A stretch of 64,000 nt of DNA from Agapetus fuscipes. Lineage: Eukaryota; Arthropoda; Insecta; Trichoptera; Glossosomatidae. The notes below the pieces were generated by a model. That model was given only the letters and a program-made list of their open reading frames with translations. It made no database searches and was not told where the DNA came from. The translations under genes were made by a program, and so were the position numbers. Position 1 is the first letter of the stretch. Every line of letters starts with the position of its first letter. Positions 19,700 to 31,705 of this stretch are shown one piece after another. The stretch covers positions 6,347,156 through 6,411,155 of the forward strand of contig OX637361.1 in NCBI GenBank assembly GCA_951799405.1. Direction: 5' to 3'.

Positions 19700-22380
19700 A
19701 AAAATATAAACGATCAGGCGCGACGGGGAGGGGCGACGTGTGCCGGAATAAGTCGGTACTTACATCAAATACATTAGCTAATTGTTGATACCTAATCCTC
19801 CCATATCTAGATTTTTACTAATTCATTGTATATAAATTACTCATTTTACAATTTTAATTACCGTAAATACAGCAATAATAAAACCATTAAATTCCGATTA
19901 GATTATACAAATTGTATATCCAAAAATTAAACAGTAGCTATTTGTGTCTAAAATCTTGTATTCTACGCTCAATAATTCTACGGTATTAAAAAAATAACCA
20001 ACGAGATTCAATTACCATCTTCTGAAACTGAAAGAAAATCATATTGACAATATTGCGCCATTTTTTTCTAGTTTATTCTTTATTAGGAATCAATGACCGA
20101 TTTTGATTTACTTCGTCATGAAAACTTTTATCAAATATTGTACAGGTAATTTTATAAATCTGGTTTTATTGATTTTTTTTATTAGTAGGTGTATGCTGCG
20201 GTTCATTGAGCACTTCTGCTTGCACAATCCTCAGTGCCAAGTATGTGCGGAGCTCGTGAGAGGATAATAATATAATACGTACGTTACCGCCAACATGACT
20301 TCAGTCGCGCTGATAGCGATATGACTGCACGTGCCATCGTGTGGTACGTAAACGCCGGCGTAAAGTAAAATAAACGCCGACGTAAAGTAAAATAAAATCC
20401 GTAGACCAAATACGAGCCGGATCTAGATTCTAGAATGATGCATATGAAATTATGATGACTGTATGGTAAATATATACTGGAAGGTTATGAGTCACGAAAG
20501 GTAAATATGTGAGTAGATTATTATTACTAAAAAGCAGTTGACGTAAATGAATTTTACTAAAAATAATATATGTGGATGCTTTTGGTACAAGGCAACAAAA
20601 TTTTGCGTTTTAATTTTATGTTTTATTTTTTGTGTGTTGGTGGAAAAAGAGCCGAGTTGGTAACTTTTTTGTTTATATAAAAAATATTGAGATGGCCTTG
20701 CAACATTTTTGTACAAAATAGTTTTGATCGTGATGGATTTATTTTTCATTAAATTAATGTCAAATTGAACTGCTAAAAATGATGATTCTTTTTTAATTTC
20801 TAGTAAAAAAATTGAATAGGAAAATAATTGAAATGCATAACAAAGCAGTAACTTATCTTTGGGATAATGTTCGAAAAAAGACGTTTCTATGCTAGTGAAA
20901 ATAGGAAATATGTTCTCCATTTTCATTTCCATTTATTCAACCGTCAACATTGTAGCCTACAATTTACCTTTAAAATACAATGTGTGTTTTTAATGAACTA
21001 AAATTCAGGGTTTGAATTAAAATAAGAAGACTTCAACAGATTGCATCTCATTTTTCTTCATTAATTAAGAAGTAGGACGCATCAAATAAAACCCAGATAA
21101 GATAGACAGAACCCTTTGAATAATAATACCATTTTATTCTAACTAAGGACAATCTTTTACAGGTTTTATCTTATGGTTTCCAAACAGCGATAAGCCTTCC
21201 GAATGGGTGTAGGAATTTGTTTTTCATTTTTTGGGTTTGTTTACTGAAAAGGGACTCCTAATTATTAATCCCATGCAGGGACAAGTATTTTTTATTTTGT
21301 TATCTCGGGACAATCTGCAGGTTGAAATGAATTAGAGATATCGGATTCTTGATTTGAAAAATGCATTAATTAGATATTTATTTGACGTGTCAAAGGGTTC
21401 TTAAAATTTCGCTACCCGGGGTTGTTTATTTTATTTTTGGATGCATATAAAATCTCCTGATTAAGAACATAACTTTAAATTAATTGAAAATATATTCTTT
21501 GGAACGCGATTGATTAAAAATTGATAAAGGAAACATGATTGTATCTTAATAATCAAGAACTATAAGGGGAAAAGGTGATAAAATATATACATAAAAAAAA
21601 TCGTTAAGAATTTCTTAAATTTAATTACAATTAGACAGATTGATGTCACAATAAGTGCATTTGTTTAAACCTTATGTGATGTTTTTGACTTACAAGTTAT
21701 AAGATAAAAATCAAATATCAAATGAACATGCACCCTGAAACTCTTGAAGCTCTTCCCTGCAACAGGGAAACAAGATATCTGATTTAGCTTTTTGTAAATT
21801 TTAAAATTAGCTTTATTGATATAAAATTGATAGCAAACCCTCAAAAAGGTTTACTTTTATCAATTTCAACCCCCATTTTGTGTACAAAAATATAAAACAG
21901 AAATATAATATGTTATGTTAGACGAAACTGAATGCCTTTAAAAGAGTATGTACACAAAGTATGCACTACAAATGTTTAAAAAAATCTTGGCAACTTAGAT
22001 TAATGATAACAACAGATATAATTAATTCAGTTGATATCAAGACTGTCGCATATAATGGTGTCGCTTATTTCCTTTCAATGCGCTGAGTGCGTTGACTTTT
22101 TATATCAACTTAATAAGAAAATAAACGACAATCATATGGAGGTTATAATGTATTCTTTCTGCCTTCGTTAACTACAATGTCGCAGGATAATTGCACCTAC
22201 ACACAGTAAGTATGTGCGCGAGTGCGCATACTGCAGTAATCAATAAATTAGTGGTATCGAAAAAAACAAGCCAGCGACCACTTAAATGCATTTATTCCCT
22301 GCACACTTACCATCGATAAAGTCAAGTAGCAAGTGAGTTATTTACTTATTTACTAACCGCATCTTCCTGTAACTGTCACC
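19700..22380. other. AT-rich spacer upstream of the bHLH gene
   Basis: No gene seen. A more GC-rich patch at 20210-20420 has CACGTG (20328-20333, possible Hairy/E(spl) or Myc-type site). The rest is AT-rich with one small repeat-A trace near 21720-21770. Confidence 0.5.
20349..20392. repeat. 22-bp tandem duplication
   Basis: Two consecutive 22-bp units starting TAAACGCCG(G/A)CGTAAAG, differing at one base. Confidence 0.8.
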
Positions 22381-22384
22381 GCAA

Positions 22385-22694
22385 ACGCAACTAAGCTACA
22401 CATATAGTGTAACTTCCTGTCGCGTTATCCCCGAAGGAGTCGCATGTGTCGAGTTGAACCAATTTACTTTTACAGCCTTACGCCAACCACTTCAGTTGAA
22501 GTGGGGGTTTCCCAGCTCCCGAGAGAGATGGTACTCATTTCTTGTGAAGGCTGAGTAAACCTTGCCGGTATTTTATTTTGAGGTTTGAAATAAACACTGA
22601 AACGGAAAATCATTTCTGACAACCTCGGTGGGATTCGAACCCGAGCTCACGGCATGGAATGCAAGCACTCTACCAACTGAGCTATCGACCGGAC
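22385..22694 (-). repeat. SINE-B, near full length
   Basis: Head on the minus strand: GGTCGATAGCTCAGTTGGTA (A-box region), then GGGTTCGAATCCCACCGAGG (B box). Body has CCGGCAAGGTTTACTCAGCC; the tail ends GTGTAGCTTAGTTGCG. tRNA-derived SINE transcribed by RNA polymerase III. Confidence 0.85.
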
Positions 22695-23010
22695 CAATGC
22701 CGCAGTTTTGATTTTTTACAAACTTTTTCAAATGGACTTTTTTTGGATCCTCCTTCCATTCTGCTAGGAGTTGCCAGTACCTTTAACGATATTATCTCCA
22801 ATTTGTTCTGTCCTTTCACACTTCTTTCATCTCCTCAACATTCCTCACTCTCTTCATACATGCTCATCTCTTTTTCCCACTATGTAGGTTACAGTCATTT
22901 ACAATATCGCTTATTAATCAATCTGTTATTACCTTGTTCTTTCCCATTTACCTTTGACATACCATTTGCACCATTGGGATTTGTACACTCTTTTTGTCAG
23001 TTCGCTCCCC

Positions 23011-23175
23011 CAGTTCTTGTTTGCCGTATAGACCAATTTTGTCAAATATGACCTTTTAATGCAGTTGTCTTAATAATCAAATTCTACACAATCTGAGCTA
23101 AGAAAAATGCATATTTGTCTTCAAATGTGCGAGCTATTCAACATTTTCACATACGATATTCTTTTGTTTATCGTC
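23011..23175 (-). mobile_element. MITE-F copy, internally deleted
   Basis: CAGTTCTTGTTTGCCGTATA at left matches the F terminal repeat; AATCAAATTCTACACAAT and GAGCTAAG match its core. The right part is shortened and ends near TTTTGTTTATCG. Confidence 0.6.
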
Positions 23176-23387
23176 CAATCTTTTCAGATACCCAAAACAC
23201 CTCATGGTACTCTTTTGAACTTTTGCTCTCATAATTTTATTCATTCAATCAAGTAATTTCGGACCCTACCATTCAGAGTATTTAATCATCCTTTTATTTA
23301 TTTCGCTATTTACCTATTTACATAATTCAATATGAAACACCCTACTAATGTCACTATATCTACTAATCTCATAGTAAACCTACATGT

Positions 23388-23626
23388 CGCACGTTTAATA
23401 ATGAAGAGAAATAACTCGAAAATTTGGAAAATCGAGATTTTGTAGTAAAACGCAAGAACAATGCGAGAAGAATAGGTAGAATGCGACAGCCGTTCAATTT
23501 GGACGAATATGAACGAGATAAAACATCGGCCGCCTTTTTCATCCCATACAAGTTGTACTGGATGTCTGAACTTCAAACGTGAAACAAACGTTTTTTGAGT
23601 TATTGCTCTTTATTATTAAACGTGCG
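23388..23626. mobile_element. MITE-G copy 1
   Basis: 239 bp with inverted ends of about 35 bp (CGCACGTTTAATAAT...ATTATTAAACGTGCG). The interior has no protein function despite an open frame; the same interior recurs inverted at 24103. Confidence 0.8.
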
Positions 23627-23936
23627 GTATTATCGCCACCTTAAAAAACTGAATAAGTGCTGATTCAATGATTTGAGAAATCACGAATAAAACATTTTAT
23701 TTCTGGTAGCTTCTAGTATTAAGTGAATTAATTTTAAGGAAATACTCATGAGAAACTTCTAACCTACAGCATTATCACACTTCTTTATTGTTTTCTCTCG
23801 TAGAAATTATACAAAAAGGTGCATTTATCTCAGAAACTCTTGTTAGCTTAATTTGCCGCATACTGTTATTCATTATTTGTATTCCTTGACATATAAATTG
23901 GTATGACGCTGACCCCCTCTGTAATTTTTTTTTAAA

Positions 23937-24010
23937 TCTGCCAATGTCACCCCTGTTTCAGGGAAGGTCGGCAAAAGGTTTATGTTCATTTGCTGTTAGC
24001 AGCATTGTAA
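23937..24010 (+). mobile_element. LINE-A fragment
   Basis: TGCCAATGTCACCCCTGTTT, GGGAAGGTCGGCAAAAG and GTAAGCGCGAACTACG: the middle of repeat A in sense orientation. Confidence 0.6.
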
Positions 24011-24102
24011 GCGCGAACTACGCTGTTTTTGGGCAAGCATTTTTTTTTTTTAAAGAAGCCTGTGCAGAAGACTCTCTAGATTCAAGAGACTCTAGGACAC
24101 TT

Positions 24103-24351
24103 CGCACGTTTAATAATAAAGAGCAATACCTCAAAAAACATGAATGTTGGAAAATCACGTTTGAAGTTCAGCTTGTGCCAGTACAACTTGTATGGGATGA
24201 AAAAGGCGGCCGATGCTTTATCTCGGTCATCTTCGTCCAAATTGAACGGCTATCGCATTCTACCTATTCTTCTCGCATTGTTCTTGCGTTTTATTACAAA
24301 ATCTCGATTTTCCCAATTTTCGAGTTATTTCTCTTCATTATTAAACGTGCG
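24103..24351. mobile_element. MITE-G copy 2 with ACTT duplication
   Basis: 249 bp, same terminal inverted repeats as 23388-23626 but opposite orientation. Flanked by ACTT on both sides (24099-24102 and 24352-24355), an apparent target-site duplication. Confidence 0.8.
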
Positions 24352-24529
24352 ACTTGTTGTAGTGCCTCAGAGGTGTTGGTGATGTGGCAGTTGATGTCCT
24401 TATCCTATTGCATGTCCGTTAGCTGCGCAGTGCTGTGGTGTGTGTTGCGTTGCGTACATGCATCTTAGATGCTAACTTATCTCTGCAACTCAGATTATAC
24501 ATTCAGTTTTACCTATCGGTATCGATATC

Positions 24530-24850
24530 GTGCCGTCAAGTAATTTACTAGCCGCTTCCACTCGACTGGCGCGCGCACTAGTCGTGTTTACTCGCCACCC
24601 GTGCCCGCCCCGCCGTAAGACCGCCCGACTTCCTGCCGACTGTGGGAAAATGGGCAGGTGCAAGTGTTGCCGAGAGTTGAGGGGCGGGGCGGCTAGGGGC
24701 AGCAGGGGCGCGGGGCCCGGCACACGAACGGAGCGAGGCCTGAAAATCATCGACCATTATTATGGGCCGTTTATCCGACGGCGCGGTCGTAATTTCAACG
24801 TGCTGTTGGCTTTTTTTTACGTGCCCGTTTTCAATCTATGCGCGTAGGAA
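24530..24850. promoter_or_regulatory. GC-rich island with Su(H) + proneural A motif
   Basis: CpG- and GC-rich patch in AT-rich DNA. It carries TGTGGGAA (24641-24648, Su(H) site), five bases before GCAGGTG (24654-24660, A site) and then CAAGTG (24661-24666). The 105-codon open frame across it is low-complexity and not believed. Candidate enhancer or promoter; function is inference. Confidence 0.4.
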
Positions 24851-24951
24851 AATATGGATGCATCCTTAGTATATATATATAAACATCAGAAGTAAACTAT
24901 AATAGAAGCATTGTATTTGTAATATATATAGACGCAATAGTAGTAATATAA

Positions 24952-25393
24952 TGTTATGATTTTAGGGTTCAAATAGTGTTCAAATTAAAAACTGGTCTTC
25001 TTCTAGGGTATCTATTTATTTCACAATTAGATTTATTTTTTTACAGTTTACATTTATTTATTTTACAGATGGTTTCGGTTCACTTATACTGTTTTAGTGT
25101 TTAGAAGCAGATTGTCGTAGGATGACTAACTCCTGTAAGCCGTTCGCGGCTTATAAAGCTAAGAAGATAGAGGCTTCTAAAGGTTAATTTTGCCAGAGGC
25201 TTCTCGAACAGACTTCCAAAGACTTCAAGTACAATAATTGTGATGATTTCTAGTGACTTCCTTATAATATTTCTTTACGTTAGGTTCTTAAAATAATTAA
25301 TCCTACTTATTGTCTAAAACCCCATCAGCTGCAATAAATGATATAGGTATCTACCTACCTAAATATTTATATTCATATGCTATTTACATAACA
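24952..25393 (+). mobile_element. Solo LTR, ATAA target-site duplication
   Basis: 442 bp starting TGTTATGATTTTAG and ending TTTACATAACA, flanked by ATAA (24948-24951 and 25394-25397). Shares ordered blocks with 33180-33615, including CTTATAAAG/CTTATATAC (TATA-like) and TTTTGCCAG...CTCG. No internal retroviral region nearby. Confidence 0.65.
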
Positions 25394-25424
25394 ATAATGA
25401 TAATAATAATCTAAGGCTTATACT

Positions 25425-25625
25425 CTGTGATCTAAGGTTCAAAGACAAATTAACATTTAAAATTCATATTAAAATGCATACCCACAGACAGACACGTAAA
25501 AGTTATTTTTTACAATTTATACTGCATGTGTACCTACTTACAAATTAAAATCCAAAGCTCAAATAAACATAATCCCTGCAACTTGTGTCGACCTACTATG
25601 AAACAGGGGTGACATTGGCATGGTT
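25425..25625 (-). mobile_element. LINE-A 3' end, partial
   Basis: ATTCATATTAAAATGCATAC, CTTACAAATTAAAATCCAAA and AACAGGGGTGACATTGGCA in repeat-A order; breaks off before the GGTCAGCC block. Confidence 0.6.
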
Positions 25626-25639
25626 CGATTGGGGTGGAA

Positions 25640-26860
25640 AATGGAAACACGTTCCATATCCGAGTAGTTTGGTAAAGGAATGAGTCGTGAAAACACAAAG
25701 TTGTCATAGTTTTGATATCGACTACAAAGGGATGACTGTGAGCCGTTCTACGAGTTTGCCTTTTTGTTATGAGAGAAGGGGGAATTAATTTGTTAAAAAT
25801 TAATTGAATATTACAAATTTTATGAATGGTATTTTAACAATATAAAGCCGGATGTATAGTGAATGGTTATAAAGTTTTTATTACATTTTAGATAAATTCA
25901 TAACAATTTCTTGAATGTATTTCTCATCCTCTTTTCATGAAAACATTAAATACTCTAATGATGCAAATGACGGATTTTAAAACCGAAAAAATTAATAATT
26001 GATATCCTAAAATAATCATCGATTGGAACAATGATATGCATAAAAATGGAAATTAAATTTTAGGTAATAAAAAAAGGTACAATAAGTTTATCGTTTTTCA
26101 ATACCTACTTTATCTGTGAGTTTTCTCATATTCAAAACAAGCATTCTTCATAATGATTTTTTCACAATCTTTTCTCACACACTGATTTCTTTGTCGACCC
26201 ACAACAGGTTTGTCACTTCGTAAGCAAATAAGACAATTAAAAAAAACTATGCTTCATTTACAATTTAAATTATTCAAAAACACATCGTACACCGTTGAAT
26301 ATATATATTCTTACAATGGCTCGTGTCTTGATACCTACATCTTGCCTCAAGGCTTGTGCTAAGAAGAAGTCTTTTATGTACCAGAGTATAAATAACGTTT
26401 TACCATAAATATATAAGAACTTAAACGCAACTAGAGGCGTTGTTTTAGATTCTATACAGTATTTAGTAAGCTCTGTGGTTGAGTTGAGATGTAAAACTTA
26501 CACTTGGAGTATATGGTCTTATTTCACTCGTGGACTAAGGCCTCGGAGGCTGTGATACATGTTAGAAGTGCCAGAGTACAAAGCACGCGTACAACAACAT
26601 TCCATAAAAGGCCGGCGAAGGCAGCCAACAGAAAATAGGTGTTATTTATTATTTATAGCTATCACATAAACACTTACTGTATATTTGCAGAGATTTATTC
26701 TGTCTTGGCTGTAATAATTATTTCAGGAGTGTTTATTTTGCAATACCATGCAGTAAGTGTTTGGAATAATGGAAAATTGCAGTCTCAGAAATTGTAGATT
26801 GTTAGCATTTATCTATCTACCTAAATTAATAAGTTATACAAATATATACTTACTTATCTA
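25640..26860. other. AT-rich stretch, no gene seen
   Basis: AT-rich; no exon, RNA gene or repeat family identified with confidence. Confidence 0.4.
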
Positions 26861-26864
26861 TAAT

Positions 26865-27550
26865 TTGTAATCTAAGTTGCAAGGATATATTCATTGAAAG
26901 CTCTCCAATGTATGCCCACAAACAAACACGTGTAGTTCGCGCTTACAAATGCTGAATGGGTACTTACAAATAAAATCCAAACCTCAAATGAACATAAGCC
27001 TTTAAACATATTACTCCATTGTTGAAAAAACTGCATTGGCTTCGTTTTCCGGAGAGGGTGGTCTACCGTGTTTGTCTGATGGTTTACAAAGCTGTCAATG
27101 GTATGGCTCCTTCATACTTGTCTGACATGTTCTCACGTGTTGAGATAGATTTGAGACGCCAAACTCTCAGATCTGCGGAGTGTGGGGTGGTTGACTTAGT
27201 CCAGCCGTCACGTCAGACACGCACTAATTTTGGGGACCGTGCTTTCCGGTTTGCGGGCCCAATGGAGTGGAACAGACTACCACCTAATGTGAGGAAGGCA
27301 GAAACTGTTGGTGTCTTTAAAGGAGCACTAAAGACGCATCTTTACAAAAAGTCTTATCCGTGATTTGAGAGGGCCCTTGAGGTGTGACACACACAAAAAC
27401 GGCGCTCTTTTATTATGTGTACCTTGTAAATAAATTATCCTTGTATATATATATATATAAGCCCTACAACTTTTGCCGACCTTCCCTGACACAGGGGTGA
27501 CATTGGCAAAGTGAACCATTTTTTACAGTATGGGTGGTCAGCCTCATACC
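26865..27550 (-). mobile_element. LINE-A 3' end split by LINE-R
   Basis: The left part runs to ATGAACATAAGCC (27000), the right part resumes at ATAAGCCCTACAACTTTTGC (27457). ATAAGCC is duplicated at the junctions, showing insertion of LINE-R into a pre-existing copy of A. Confidence 0.8.
27001..27456 (+). mobile_element. LINE-R: 5'-truncated non-LTR element
   Basis: Encodes the last about 117 residues of a non-LTR ORF2: ITPLLKKLHWL, VYRVCLMVYKAVNGMAPSYL, GDRAFRFAGPMEWNRLPPNV and FKGALKTHLYKKSYP-stop (27361-27363). The short 3'UTR has GGGCCCTTGAGGTGTGA, CAAAAACGGCGCTC and AATAAATTATCC, and ends in a (TA)n run. Flanked by a 7-bp duplication (ATAAGCC). Its 3'UTR resembles the SINE-C tail. Confidence 0.85.
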
Positions 27551-27839
27551 AATAATTCGCTACTTATACTTATAAAATATGAAGGTACCTAGTAGATACC
27601 TACTGAAATTTGTGGTTCTACTTTGCCGATTTGAATCCTGAACTTATGGTAGGATATTAGTTTAGTACTTGACCAAATTGAAAAAAAACTACTTTTGTTT
27701 TTCATATTCTTTTATTTCGATGTCATCTTTTATAGGAGATATTTTTGACGACCTAACAAGAAAGGCTTGGATCGAGAAGCTGAATTCTAAATCTTCCCCA
27801 TTTCTTCAAACACAAAACTCCTTTTTTGTTAATTCATCT

Positions 27840-28015
27840 TCTTCTTCTTCCTCAGCCTTTCTCAGTCCACTCCTGGACGTAAGCCTCCTTCAATCCTCTC
27901 CATTCCTGTCTATTGGCTGCTGTGTTCAGCCATCCTCTGCCTGCAGTTCCCTTGATGTCGTCCAGCCACCTCAGTTTGGGTCTCCCCGCGCCCCGCTTCG
28001 ACAACTTACACATTC
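27840..28015 (-). pseudogene. RTE-clade C-terminal fragment
   Basis: The minus strand reads GRPKLRWLDDIKGTAGRGWL then NRQEWRGLKEAYVQEWTEKG-stop, the last about 50 residues of an RTE-clade polyprotein. Confidence 0.75.
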
Positions 28016-28029
28016 TTATTTTTCATAAC

Positions 28030-29490
28030 ATTAAACTTAATATTAAATACATTTCTTAACTTACATACTTTTTTTTTAAATTTTGTGAAGGCATATTGGA
28101 ATGTTTTTTAAACCGGTCAATAGACAATTCAATTTAGTAGATATATCTAAATACCTAAGTTATTATTGGCTTCTTGTACTGTGGTCACCGGAGATATAAA
28201 ACATGGAGTATAAACATTATCTAAACGTGATAACCTAATCGCCGGATACGAAAATAATTGAATTAAAAAAATAATTTCCTCGCTCAGAAAAATCAGACTG
28301 GTTTTTTTATTGGACAACTTTGATACGTCACGTTCAAACTCAAACACAGCTTTTTCCAAAAAAATGTACCAAACTTAAAACAGCACTTCTAGTGAGCGTT
28401 TTAGTTTTAAATAAAACAAATTAAACACTATGGATAACTTTATATGTAATGTTTTATACTAGGGCGTTAGTATAGAGTGTGCTGTATAAAGGTCGACAAG
28501 CATAAATGGAAAATTGTCATTTGCCGTCTCGCTCTGCTTCGTATCAGATATACGTGAAGTTGTCTCTTTCACTCTAATGGACGTCGAAGCACGTGCCCGA
28601 GAGTCTTTCCCACGGTTCGACTTTACAGTAGATACTCCAAGTATAAAACTTGTAACCAAATAGTTTCACTAAAAAAATATCAAAACTAAATTAACGCACC
28701 TAGTGAGCGTGTATGTTTGTTTACAGTGTTGGTAGAACGCTTTGGTTTAGTTATAACGTAATGAGGTACTCTTGGGGTAACGGAGGAGGAGGGGCGTATC
28801 GCCTCATTACTCGGTATTACGAATAACAAGCTCCGGGCATGATGGCGGACAGTGGCACCACGCCGGACACAATACCAATACATCAACTTATAATTATTAC
28901 ACCACATTCTAACACTCTCGTAACGGACATGACTACAACGAAGAATCAATAAATGAATACTGTATTTCTATCTAAATAAGATATTTGCTAAAGCTAAAGA
29001 ACAAGGAATGTCAGCAAAAATAAGAAAATAGGTATGTAAGAAAAAAAGTAAAATCTAGTGGCATCTGTGTGTATCTAAAGCTTTGCAAAATTTGTAATGC
29101 AAGACAGTTGCTATTACAGTTTATGGCGGTATTAACGGTTCTTTGTGAAATGCAATAACCATGATTTCAAATTTACTCATAATGTTCTTCAACTGACATT
29201 CCTTATTCTTCCACCGTAGTCTTCAGATGTTGTTTACAAATATAAGTAGGTACTGAAAAAAAAGAACAGTTCTGATATTTAAAGAAAAGAGTTGCTGGTT
29301 TGGGTTAAGTCAAGTACTACAATAAATATTATGAAAAAACATGTTTGTTTGTGACATCACGTGTTTGAAGCATGAAGAGTTATAAAAAAACTAGCAACTT
29401 AGATTATCAATTTCATTCATTTTAATGAGATTTTTTTAGTAAGCTAAGGGTTGATAAAAGTAAAAAAACTGGAAAAAATTTAAGATGTCT
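28030..29490. other. Spacer with unclassified repeats, no gene seen
   Basis: Two CTAGTGAGCGT motifs (near 28390 and 28700) recall motifs at 42.4 and 52.4 kb and may mark a further MITE family. An isolated CGTGGGAA lies on the minus strand at 28607-28614. Confidence 0.35.
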
Positions 29491-29492
29491 AT

Positions 29493-29899
29493 AATAATCT
29501 ATAATCTAAGTTGCAAGGATATATTCATTCAAAGTTCTCAGATGTATGCCCACAAACAAATACGTGTAGTTCGCGCTTACAAATGCTGATTGTGTACTTA
29601 CAAATAAAATCCAAACCTCAAATGAATATAAGCCCTGCAACTCTTGCCGACATTCCCTGAAACAGGGGTGACATTGGCAGAGTGAACCATTTTTTACAGT
29701 ATGGGTGGTCAGCCTCATACCAACCTAAGGAATAAGAGTAATACTTTTTTTTATACTTAAATGTTATTACATTTAAGTATAAAAAAAACAACAAAATCTT
29801 AAAAATAAATCTATACAAAAAAAATTAAAAATTTATTATGCAAAAAATGTAGCAAACTAATAAACCAACATTACAAATCAGCATTGCAGAATAGCCGCC
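29493..29899 (-). mobile_element. LINE-A: full 3'UTR up to the stop region
   Basis: Repeat A followed, in minus-sense upstream direction, by the same AT-rich 3'UTR as the copy at 63.25-63.65 kb. It ends at GGCGGCTATTCTGCAATGC, the end of the LINE-A ORF (RLICNA-like). Confidence 0.75.
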
Positions 29900-30534
29900 C
29901 AACACTATGTAATTATGACAAAATAAATAAATAATAATATTACCTATGTTCCGTAGAACGTAGATTGTATGTAACGTACATTTTTTTGATATTAACCGCA
30001 ATGGATATATGCCCAAGCGTTTTTTAATTATAAACGTACCAAGATCTGCTTAGATCTTCATAACTCATAAAAGAATCCCATTTTATAACATCAATAATAA
30101 AAACCTTTACATCTACTACAAGTCTGTGCAGACCTGTCTAAGAATTCTGATTCTGAAGAAGATGTTATCTTCTTTCTATTGATTATTTCGTACATCGAAT
30201 AATATTCATATCGCGCTATTTCTAACACTCGTTACATCAAGGTTAATCATTTCTTACTACAAATATGAATTATTATTGCTGTGTATAGATTTTTTATTCA
30301 TTTCCATTTACGATGATGTTGCCCGATTGGATCAAAGGTTGCACAAAAAATGTTGGCCGATCAATAATAAATTCATGACGCCAGACACAACAACATAATG
30401 ATGTTCACAACATGTCTAATAACTAAACATAAAGTCAATAATGTTATAACGGTAAATACTTTTATTACAAACATAAATTAAGCTACATGTTTATAACGAA
30501 TAATTTTATAAGCTACAGTTTTATACATCCTATT

Positions 30535-30752
30535 CAAATCTATAATCTATAATCTAAGTTGCAAGGATATATTCATTTAAAGCTCTCAGATGTATGCCCA
30601 CAAACCAACAAGTGTAGTTCGCGCTTACAAATGCTGAATGTGTACTTACAAATAAAATCCAAACCTCAAATGAACATAAGCCCCACAACTTTTGCCGACC
30701 TTCAGACCAACAGGGGTGACATTGGCAAAGTGAACCATTTTTTACAGTATGG
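30535..30752 (-). mobile_element. LINE-A 3' end
   Basis: Starts TATAATCTATAATCTAAGTT (GATTA-type tail), runs through AACAGGGGTGACATTGGCAA to TTTTTTACAGTATGGGT. Confidence 0.7.
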
Positions 30753-30786
30753 GTAATAATATGGGTAAATAATAACCCATAATCTA

Positions 30787-31235
30787 TGTTGCATAGATAT
30801 CAATAATAATCTATAATCCAAGTTGCAAGGATAAATTAATTTAAAGCTCTCACAAAGTCTTACACAGAAACTCCTACAAATAAAATGTGTAAGGAAAAAG
30901 AGGGAAGGGACGATCGAGAAAAGTATGGAGTGATCAGATTGAGGAGATTGTGAAAGAATGGGATATACAAAGTGAACGTAAAAGAAGAAAATGCATGAAA
31001 AAGGTGATGGATATGAATGAATTAAAAGAGGTATGTAAGGATAGGAAAAAATGGAGGCACCTCTGCAGAGGCTCTGGCCACCCCTAGTGGAATGGCGACA
31101 GAGTTACAGTTACAGTTACAGAAATGCATGCCCACAAATAAACACGTGTAGTTCGCGCTTACACATGCTGAATGTGTACTTACAAATAAAATCCAAATCT
31201 CAAATGAACATAAGCCCTACAATTTTTGCCACCTT
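30787..31235 (-). mobile_element. LINE-A 3' end split by RTE-1 fragment
   Basis: CCAAGTTGCAAGGATAAATT begins the copy; the part with GAAATGCATGCCCACAAATA resumes after 31120. The RTE-1 3' end (30888-31119) lies between. Confidence 0.6.
30888..31119 (+). mobile_element. RTE-1, severely 5'-truncated copy
   Basis: Almost identical to RTE-1 3' DNA from about 8.99 kb to its end (GKRGRDDREKY-like start, WRHLCRGSGHP-stop). Ends GAGTTACAGTTACAGTTACA, showing the TTACAG tandem tail. Confidence 0.85.
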
Positions 31236-31464
31236 AAATGTTAAACAGAATAAGTGCTGATTCATTGATTTGAGAAATCGTGGATGAAACATTTTCTTAG
31301 GAGTAACTTTTCAAAGTAAGAGAACTAATTGAAAAACTTTTAAACTACAGGATTTTCACATTTTAAATGTGTTTCCTCTTGTAGAAAATAAGAAAAAATA
31401 TTAATTTATCTGAGAAAATCTGAAATCTGAAAAACTGAATACTTCCGATATATTAACACCAAAT

Positions 31465-31668
31465 ATTCATATAAAATGCATGCCCACAAGCATACATTTG
31501 TAAATTCACGATTACACATTACACTTACAAAATGGAAACTCAATATCAAATGAAGATAAACCCTGAAACTCTCTATGGCCTTCACTGAAATAGGGGTGAC
31601 ATTGACACAAGTGAACCAAATTTTACAGTAGGTACATATGGGTGGTCAGCTTCAAGCCAACCTAAATG
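31465..31668 (-). mobile_element. LINE-A 3' end, partial
   Basis: ATAAAATGCATGCCCACAAG, TAGGGGTGACATTGACA and GGGTGGTCAGC blocks in repeat-A order, with about 20% divergence by eye. Confidence 0.55.
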
Positions 31669-31705
31669 ACAATGAATACAGATAATAAATTAACGCTAAC
31701 GCCAA

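Noticed and set aside
22620..22694. Possible tRNA gene
   Set aside because: A- and B-box-like sequences continue into a SINE body repeated elsewhere, and no proper acceptor-stem pairing is seen.
23944..24468. 174-codon ORF
   Set aside because: Runs through a LINE-A fragment and MITE-G; the matching peptide at 23.4 kb comes from the other MITE copy.
24530..24847. 105-codon ORF in the GC-rich island
   Set aside because: Low-complexity Arg/Gly-rich translation with no domain; more likely chance openness in GC-rich DNA.
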